Source of the DNA: an uncultured cyanobacterium
Lineage (GTDB): Bacteria > Cyanobacteriota > Cyanobacteriia > Phormidesmidales > Phormidesmidaceae
Reading direction: 5' to 3'
DNA: 5,636 nucleotides
Assembly: GCA_938029995.1 (NCBI GenBank)
Contig: CALHGI010000369.1
Span: 1 to 5,636, forward strand
In this document: in pieces, positions 1-5,636 of the stretch
Layout of the letters: each line of letters begins with the position of its first letter
Position numbering within the stretch: the first letter of the stretch is position 1
The notes under the pieces: model-generated
Told to the model about the DNA's origin: nothing
Databases searched by the model: none
Seen by the model: the letters and a program-made list of their open reading frames with translations, nothing else
Translations under genes and position numbers: made by a program

Positions 1-36
1 AAATAGAGCGTTTCGGCCTTCTATTCCTTATGGCAC

Positions 37-54
37 AATTGACTATTATCAATT
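37..54 (+). promoter_or_regulatory. Palindromic possible operator overlapping a -10-like box upstream of pyrG
   Basis: A perfect inverted repeat, AATTGA-N6-TCAATT, lies about 110 bases before the pyrG start. Its core at 39-52 reads TTGAC-TATT-ATCAA, one base from the FNR-type consensus TTGAT-N4-ATCAA. The spacer contains TATTAT (44-49), a five-of-six match to a sigma-70 -10 box. No good -35 hexamer is placed for it, which is common in cyanobacterial promoters. If this is the promoter, transcription would begin near 56 and give a leader of about 105 nt, and a protein bound to the palindrome would block polymerase. The palindrome is seen directly; promoter and operator function are inferred. 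Confidence 0.3.
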
Positions 55-92
55 CTCAGTGCAACCGGCATTCCCGTATTCACCCCCTTTAA

Positions 93-1853
<1,761 letters not shown>

Positions 1854-1885
1854 GGGAAACGATCTAGAGATCTCCGCCCCCAGAC

Positions 1886-1903
1886 CCCCTTTACTTCCAG
1901 GGG
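1886..1903. terminator. Weak hairpin in the convergent gap between pyrG and the small membrane protein gene
   Basis: CCCCT, eight bases, then AGGGG can form a 5-bp GC-rich stem in the 83-base space between two facing stop codons, where a bidirectional terminator would be expected. A second short palindrome, GATCT-AG-AGATC, lies at 1861-1872. Neither is followed by a T-run on either strand, so this is not a canonical intrinsic terminator. The call rests mainly on position. Confidence 0.2.
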
Positions 1904-1936
1904 ACGGGTTTGGCCGTGGCTGGGGTGGTTGGCTGG

Positions 1937-2248
1937 TTAATGCAGTTCGTAGGTGCGCCCTTCGTAGGTGCGACAGCCTTCACAGGGGCCGGTGGGATTT
2001 ACGGCGCAGCGAATGTGGGGGGAGCGGGCATTGAGCTGGCAGGTAATATCTCCAATTACCAACCCCATGCCGTCAACGTAGCGCTCATCTGGGTCTCGCC
2101 GTCGCCAGGGGGTAACGGGGGCATATTGTCCCGCTTCCATGGCCACGTTAAAACGCTCAATGACACGTCGCTCTGCCCGGTAGGTCGCCCATAGGGACAG
2201 GGCAGCCGGCATAAGACCGATTAAAATCAAAAACACCACTATGGCCAT
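1937..2248 (-). CDS. Small membrane-anchored four-cysteine protein, probably the cyanobacterial DUF6464 family
   Basis: This 103-residue protein has no known function. Residues about 2-21 (MAIVVFLILIGLMPAALSLW) form one hydrophobic segment, followed at once by positive charge (YRAERR). This suggests a membrane anchor or uncleaved signal with the rest in the cytoplasm, though orientation is not certain. After a short charged linker comes a compact C-terminal module with four cysteines (C70, C81, C89, C92), including CQLNARSP, RCAVNP and GPCEGCR. The CxxC plus two further cysteines could bind zinc or an iron-sulfur cluster, which is inference. From memory, the ARSP..RCAVNP.GPCEGCR signature belongs to a conserved cyanobacterial family named DUF6464; no search was run. 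The start is the ATG giving the hydrophobic N-terminus; no Shine-Dalgarno precedes it. The last residues contain a duplicated RTYE, caused by a 15-bp tandem repeat. It lies 257 bases after aspS on the same strand. The cysteine module and the membrane segment make it a real gene, unlike the overlapping plus-strand frames. Confidence 0.75.
   Translation of the reverse strand: MAIVVFLILIGLMPAALSLWATYRAERRVIERFNVAMEAGQYAPVTPWRRRDPDERYVDGMGLVIGDITCQLNARSPHIRCAVNPTGPCEGCRTYEGRTYELH
1946..1972 (-). repeat. 15-bp tandem duplication at the 3' end of the four-cysteine protein gene
   Basis: On the plus strand the 12-mer TTCGTAGGTGCG occurs at 1946-1957 and again at 1961-1972, exactly 15 bases apart. 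The period is five codons, so the frame is kept and the protein ends CRTYEG-RTYELH. It looks like an in-frame slippage duplication that extends the C-terminus by five residues. Confidence 0.8.
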
Positions 2249-2336
2249 ATATAGCGATTGTCTAGGGTGATCGGTTTGATCCTAGCGTAGGCTTTTGGGG
2301 AGTTGACGATGTTTCTTGGTGTTTTTTTAGAGTTAG

Positions 2337-2439
2337 GGCTTGTTAAAAATTAAGGTCATGGCCTTATTCATTTAAATCATGGCCTAACAAGCCTTTCAGG
2401 CTTAAACCGTGAAGTAGTTTCTTGAAAGCTCCTTAAGCC
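2337..2439. repeat. Chain of interleaved inverted repeats built on GGCTT/AAGCC
   Basis: The non-coding gap 2249-2505 contains three perfect inverted repeats that share arms. GGCTTGTTA (2337-2345) pairs with TAACAAGCC (2385-2393). AAGCCT (2389-2394) pairs with AGGCTT (2398-2403) across a 3-base loop. GGCTTAA (2399-2405) pairs with TTAAGCC (2433-2439). The middle hairpin excludes both others, so the RNA could adopt alternative folds. The 9-mer TCATGGCCT also occurs twice inside the large loop (2356-2364 and 2377-2385). On the minus strand this lies downstream of aspS and upstream of the small membrane protein gene, so it may be a 3' end or processing structure for aspS mRNA, or a leader element. 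No T-run follows the short hairpin on either strand. The rest of the gap (2249-2336 and 2447-2505) shows nothing I can name. Confidence 0.4.
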
Positions 2440-2505
2440 GCTCAAGATGAAGGGGAATTAAACATCCGCCATGGCGCCCTTCACCTGAGTGGCTCCACCA
2501 TGGAT

Positions 2506-4305
2506 CTATTCGTCTTCTTTTTTCTTGGGCTTATAGGTGGACTTGACCTGTAATTCCTTGAGCTGGCGATCGTCCACGCCGGAGGGGGCCTGGGTTAGTA
2601 AACAGCGGGCCTGCTGGGTTTTAGGAAATGCGATCGCATCCCGAATGGAGCTTTCCTCCGCCATCAACATCACCAGGCGATCTAGACCGTAGGCGATGCC
2701 ACCGTGGGGCGGCGCACCAAAATCAAACGCATCCATAAAGAAGCCAAACTTATCGCGGGCCTCCTCATCGGTTAGACCAATGGTTTTAAACACCTTGGCC
2801 TGCACCTCAGGCTGATAGATCCGCAAGCTCCCCCCGCCGATTTCATAACCATTCAGCACCAGGTCGTAGGCCACGGCGCGGGCCGTGGTCAGGTCATCAA
2901 TGTCCTCAGGATTAGGAGCCGTAAACGGATGGTGTAGGGCTTCGTAGCGATCTTCATCGGCGTTCCACTCAAACATGGGAAAGTCCGTCACCCAGAGAAA
3001 GTTGAGCTTGTCATGATCAATCAGCTCCAGCTCTGCTGCCACCGCCTGGCGCACCTTATCCAGGGCCGCATTCACCGTGGCGGTAGGTCCGGCCCCAAAC
3101 AACAGTAGGTGCCCCGCGACCGCACCGGTCCGCTCCAGCAGCACCTGCTTTTGCTCATCGCTGAGGTTGTCCTTAATGGCACCAATGGTGTCAATTTCCC
3201 CGCCTTCACGGACACGGATATAGGCCAGCCCCTTCGCCCCCGCATCGGTGGCCACCTTAAACACGTCGCCACCAGGCTTAATGCGCACATTGGAAATGGC
3301 ATCATTGCCATTGGGAATGGGCAGCACCTTCACCTGCCCACCGGATTTCACAGCCCCAGAAAATACCTTAAACCCAGAATCCTTAACAATATCCGACACA
3401 TCTACCAGCTCTAAACCATAGCGAGTGTCGGGCTTGTCACTGCCATAACGGGCCATGGCATCGGCGTAGGTGATGCGGGGAAAAGGTCGGGGGAGGTCAA
3501 TGCCCTTCACCATTTTGAAAATATGGGCGGTCAAACTTTCATTGAGCGTCAGGATCTCCTCTTGATCCATAAAGCTCATTTCCATATCCAGCTGGGTAAA
3601 TTCTGGCTGCCGGTCGGCCCGCAGATCCTCGTCCCGAAAACAGCGGGCAATTTGGTAGTAACGGTCCATCCCCGCCACCATCAGCAGTTGCTTAAATAGC
3701 TGGGGCGACTGGGGGAGGGCATACCACTCACTGGGGTTCACCCGCGAGGGCAGCACATAGTCCCTGGCCCCTTCCGGGGTGGACCGGGTCAAAATCGGAG
3801 TTTCAACTTCAATAAAGTCCTCCTGGTCTTCGAGGAAACGACGGATCGCCTTCATCACGTCGTGGCGCAGGCGAATGTTGCGGCCCATGCGCTCCCGGCG
3901 CAGATCTAAGTAGCGATACTTCAGACGCAACTCTTCACGGACGTTTTCCTCTTCCGCCGTTGAAATTTGAAACGGCAGCTGGGTGCGCACCGCACTCAGC
4001 AGTTCGATACTTTCAGCGTAAATTTCCACTTCCCCCGTCGGGAGGTTGGGGTTGAGGGATTCTGGCGGACGCTTACTCACCCGTCCTTCGATTTTCACCA
4101 CATATTCGTTGCGCACCTGATCCGCCACCGGGTAAGAGGCGGGTGTACGTTCAGGATCGCTGACAATTTGGACCACACCGTTGCGATCTCGCAGGTCCAA
4201 AAAGATCACCCCCCCATGATCCCGACGCCGATCGACCCAACCATATAGGGTGACAGCCTTATCAATATGGTTGGCCCGCAGCTGGCCGCAGTATAAGGTA
4301 CGCAT
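2506..4305 (-). CDS. aspS: Aspartyl-tRNA synthetase, bacterial type, possibly non-discriminating
   Basis: This cytoplasmic class IIb synthetase activates aspartate with ATP and transfers it to tRNA. The 599-residue protein is full length for the bacterial type. An N-terminal OB-fold anticodon-binding domain (about 1-105; [20 protein letters not shown]) is followed by the catalytic domain with [10 protein letters not shown] (199-208), motif 2 [18 protein letters not shown] (R224), the aspartate and ATP site EIGGGSLR (488-495) and motif 3 GIAYGLDR (R543). The GAD insertion domain that marks bacterial AspRS lies at about 300-410. Position 30 is histidine where the tRNA(Asp)-specific E. coli enzyme has leucine. 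In characterised bacterial enzymes a histidine here goes with charging of both tRNA(Asp) and tRNA(Asn), so relaxed specificity is plausible but unproven. The protein ends in a Lys/Glu/Asp-rich tail. The start is fixed by [10 protein letters not shown], nearly identical to the family beginning; no Shine-Dalgarno precedes it. The upstream deaminase gene is on the same strand, 248 bases away. Confidence 0.98.
   Translation of the reverse strand: MRTLYCGQLRANHIDKAVTLYGWVDRRRDHGGVIFLDLRDRNGVVQIVSDPERTPASYPVADQVRNEYVVKIEGRVSKRPPESLNPNLPTGEVEIYAESIELLSAVRTQLPFQISTAEEENVREELRLKYRYLDLRRERMGRNIRLRHDVMKAIRRFLEDQEDFIEVETPILTRSTPEGARDYVLPSRVNPSEWYALPQSPQLFKQLLMVAGMDRYYQIARCFRDEDLRADRQPEFTQLDMEMSFMDQEEILTLNESLTAHIFKMVKGIDLPRPFPRITYADAMARYGSDKPDTRYGLELVDVSDIVKDSGFKVFSGAVKSGGQVKVLPIPNGNDAISNVRIKPGGDVFKVATDAGAKGLAYIRVREGGEIDTIGAIKDNLSDEQKQVLLERTGAVAGHLLLFGAGPTATVNAALDKVRQAVAAELELIDHDKLNFLWVTDFPMFEWNADEDRYEALHHPFTAPNPEDIDDLTTARAVAYDLVLNGYEIGGGSLRIYQPEVQAKVFKTIGLTDEEARDKFGFFMDAFDFGAPPHGGIAYGLDRLVMLMAEESSIRDAIAFPKTQQARCLLTQAPSGVDDRQLKELQVKSTYKPKKKEDE
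2630..2637. repeat. HIP1 octameric palindrome
   Basis: GCGATCGC, the highly iterated palindrome of many cyanobacterial genomes, occurs within the 3' part of aspS. A near copy, GGCGATCG, lies about 65 bases before it. A single site is weak evidence alone but agrees with the cyanobacterial character of the genes. Confidence 0.75.
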
Positions 4306-4352
4306 AGATCTAGGAAAGGGGTGATTTTCTTAAAGTCAAATAAAGCCTATCC

Positions 4353-4358
4353 ATTATC
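4353..4358 (-). promoter_or_regulatory. Possible -10 box for aspS
   Basis: Read on the minus strand this is GATAAT, a five-of-six match to TATAAT, in an AT-rich stretch. Transcription would start around 4346 and leave a leader of about 40 nt before the aspS ATG. The sequence 17 bases upstream (TCAAAA) is a poor -35. A TTGACT also occurs between this box and the start codon but has no well-placed -10. Function is inferred from position and match only. Confidence 0.3.
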
Positions 4359-4528
4359 TAGGATTGTTAGGTAATTTTGAGGCTTGAATTTGGAGTTTTC
4401 AGTTTAGACCGACGGCAGACCGGCTAATTTTCCCCAGAAAATCCTTTGGCAGCCTCCACAGCACAAGCATTCCAGCGCCATACTGCCAACTCAAATTTTC
4501 CGGCCCAGCACCCCTTGCCCTACACCAT

Positions 4529-4544
4529 GGGCGGCCACGCGCCC
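4529..4544 (-). terminator. GC-rich hairpin just downstream of the deaminase gene
   Basis: GGGCG, six bases, CGCCC forms a 5-bp all-GC stem beginning about ten bases after the deaminase stop codon. No T-run follows on the minus strand, so it could be a transcript-end stabiliser or a non-canonical terminator. A second perfect hairpin, ATTTTC-CCCA-GAAAAT, lies further on at 4427-4442. The rest of the 4306-4553 gap shows no gene I can support. Confidence 0.25.
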
Positions 4545-4553
4545 GCCGCACGA

Positions 4554-5582
4554 CTAACGCGACACGGTCTGTCCCTGCAACATATCGGACAGCATGGAGG
4601 CCGGTTGCCGCTGGTGGGGCCAAGCAAACGCATGGCGGAAGGCCGCCTCTTGGCATGCCCGCAAACCATCAAACCCAATCACATCCTGAGTCAGCAGGTT
4701 TTCATACTCAAAGGGCAAGCGGACATTATGCAGCCCCGCATTATCCGTACAAATGGCAATATCCACACCAGCATCAAAACAGCGGCTAAATACGTCCTTG
4801 AGCTGACTAATCTCATCTAGGGTGCCGGTTTGCAAATAGGTCGTGGGACAAACCTCCAAACATTGGCCGCGAGCCGCCACATCCTTCAACAGCTCAGGGT
4901 AATGCAGGGGAATCTGAATACCATGGCCAATCCGCATCAGATAGGGCAATAGCTCTGGATAGCAACCGTTGGGCGTTTCATATAAGTGGCCGGTGGTTTT
5001 CACCCCTAGGGACTGGGCATAGCGATACAGCTGGATAATCTCATCCAGTTTTTCCCGATAGGCCGCATCCCCCCCAGCAATATCAATCGCACAGACATAT
5101 TCTGGATACTGGGCCGCCAAATCAATCGTGGTGCGATTAATCTCATAGGGCAAACGGGAATGCATGCACAGGATTTGCCGCGTCACCACCGGATATTCTG
5201 ACTGGGCACTGGCGCGCCCCACAATCTCCACGATCTCAGCCATCATATCCGTCCGCTCTCGTTCCCCTAGGCTATGGGGCGTCCGATAAAACGGCGTATA
5301 ACGCAGCTCAAGATAGGCCAGGTTCTCAAAAATATAGGCCCCGCGAATCAGACGATAGATAAAGTAAGGCAGGGCTTCTCGGGTTTGCACACTCTCCACT
5401 AGGGTATGTAGCTCTAAATACTCCTCTAGAGAATCCTTAGGCTGGGTATAAAACCGCTCAAACTCTGCATAATCTGCGAACCGCTCAGACAAATCAGGGC
5501 GATTTCTTTGAAAGTAGCGCCATAGGATTCTGGGTACGACAGAGCCTCCCAGGTGGCGGTGGAGTTCTGCATAAAGACTCAT
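4554..5582 (-). CDS. Adenosine deaminase-family metal-dependent hydrolase (substrate uncertain)
   Basis: This 342-residue protein belongs to the adenosine/AMP deaminase branch of the amidohydrolase superfamily, soluble zinc TIM-barrel enzymes that replace the 6-amino group of adenine nucleosides or nucleotides by a carbonyl. The metal and catalytic residues can be placed in order: H8 and H10 in AELHRHLGGS, the AGGD loop at 169-172, H199 and E202 in GHLYE, H220 in RIGHG, and D280 in CTDNAG. These match mouse adenosine deaminase H15, H17, G184, H214, E217, H238 and D295, so catalysis should be intact. Two signatures differ from classical ADA: the HAGE motif reads HLYE, and the usual Asp-Asp pair is Asp-Asn (N281). 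The H-L-x-E and CTD-x-x-G pattern looks closer to the ADAL (N6-methyl-AMP deaminase) branch as I remember it. Plain adenosine deaminase remains possible. The length is normal for the family and no frameshift is seen. The ATG start places the HxH motif at residue 8, as expected, and has an AGAGG five bases upstream. It lies upstream of aspS on the same strand with a 248-base gap. Confidence 0.88.
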   Translation of the reverse strand: MSLYAELHRHLGGSVVPRILWRYFQRNRPDLSERFADYAEFERFYTQPKDSLEEYLELHTLVESVQTREALPYFIYRLIRGAYIFENLAYLELRYTPFYRTPHSLGERERTDMMAEIVEIVGRASAQSEYPVVTRQILCMHSRLPYEINRTTIDLAAQYPEYVCAIDIAGGDAAYREKLDEIIQLYRYAQSLGVKTTGHLYETPNGCYPELLPYLMRIGHGIQIPLHYPELLKDVAARGQCLEVCPTTYLQTGTLDEISQLKDVFSRCFDAGVDIAICTDNAGLHNVRLPFEYENLLTQDVIGFDGLRACQEAAFRHAFAWPHQRQPASMLSDMLQGQTVSR

Positions 5583-5586
5583 GATG

Positions 5587-5591
5587 CCTCT
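5587..5591 (-). promoter_or_regulatory. Probable Shine-Dalgarno of the deaminase gene
   Basis: On the minus strand AGAGG ends four bases before the ATG at 5582, a modest but well-placed ribosome binding site. The remaining bases to the window edge (5592-5636) are AT-rich and probably contain the promoter, but I cannot place a convincing -10/-35 pair. Confidence 0.4.
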
Positions 5592-5636
5592 AGGTATTAG
5601 GTGGGTTGATAAAGAAGAATTGATTAATTAATGCCC

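Noticed and set aside
2..25. Inverted repeat AATAGA/TCTATT at the window edge, as a terminator of an upstream gene
   Set aside because: The stem is AT-rich, 6 bp, with a 12-base loop and no T-run, and the upstream gene lies outside the window, so it cannot be supported.
1910..2194. Plus-strand open frame opposite the small four-cysteine protein
   Set aside because: It is low-complexity Gly/Ala/Val-rich and is the complement of the minus-strand frame, which has a membrane segment and a cysteine signature. Only one of the two is likely real.
2470..2503. Two CCATGG palindromes flanking 22 bases just after the aspS stop, as a terminator
   Set aside because: Pairing stops after 6 bp, the rest of the interval does not extend the stem, and no T-run follows.
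4305..4312. TAGATCTA palindrome touching the aspS start codon, as an operator
   Set aside because: An 8-bp palindrome built around AGATCT is likely by chance and similar short ones occur elsewhere in the window.
4399..4656. Minus-strand open frame of 85 codons overlapping the end of the deaminase gene
   Set aside because: It runs in a different frame through the deaminase C-terminus and into GC-rich non-coding DNA, has an Arg/Gly/Pro-rich composition typical of a shadow frame, and shows no domain. The deaminase is already complete, so it is not a frameshifted tail.
4446..4820. Plus-strand open frame of 124 codons antisense to the deaminase 3' end
   Set aside because: About two thirds is antisense to a clear gene. 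No ribosome binding site or recognisable motif is seen.

Overview
The window reads as ordinary chromosome of a cyanobacterium. It holds four protein-coding genes and no recognisable mobile element, CRISPR array, tRNA or rRNA. The cyanobacterial assignment rests on three things: a perfect HIP1 octamer (GCGATCGC) inside aspS, a small four-cysteine protein whose C-terminal signature I associate with a cyanobacterial family of unknown function, and the overall character of the CTP synthase and aspartyl-tRNA synthetase. The genus cannot be fixed from this sequence.

Layout: positions 1-161 are the leader of pyrG, with a palindrome overlapping a possible -10 box and a clear Shine-Dalgarno. pyrG (162-1853, +) encodes CTP synthase. 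It faces three genes on the minus strand. Reading in their own direction, these are an adenosine deaminase-family hydrolase (5582-4554), aspS (4305-2506) and a small membrane-anchored four-cysteine protein (2248-1937). The pyrG and small-protein stop codons are only about 83 bases apart, with a weak hairpin between them. The three minus-strand genes are separated by 248 and 257 bases, so they need not form one operon. The 4306-4553 gap holds a possible aspS promoter and a GC-rich hairpin just after the deaminase stop. The 2249-2505 gap holds a chain of interleaved inverted repeats and no convincing gene.

Functionally, pyrG makes CTP, aspS charges tRNA with aspartate, and the deaminase belongs to purine salvage or clean-up of modified adenine nucleotides. 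These are housekeeping roles with no evident shared pathway beyond nucleotide and translation metabolism. The points most worth a second look are the non-canonical active-site signatures of the deaminase, a histidine in the AspRS anticodon-binding domain that suggests relaxed tRNA(Asp/Asn) specificity, the uncharacterised four-cysteine protein with a recent-looking 15-bp duplication at its C-terminus, the interleaved inverted repeats downstream of aspS, and the FNR/CRP-box-like palindrome upstream of pyrG. I found no clear sign of a multi-gene novel system.
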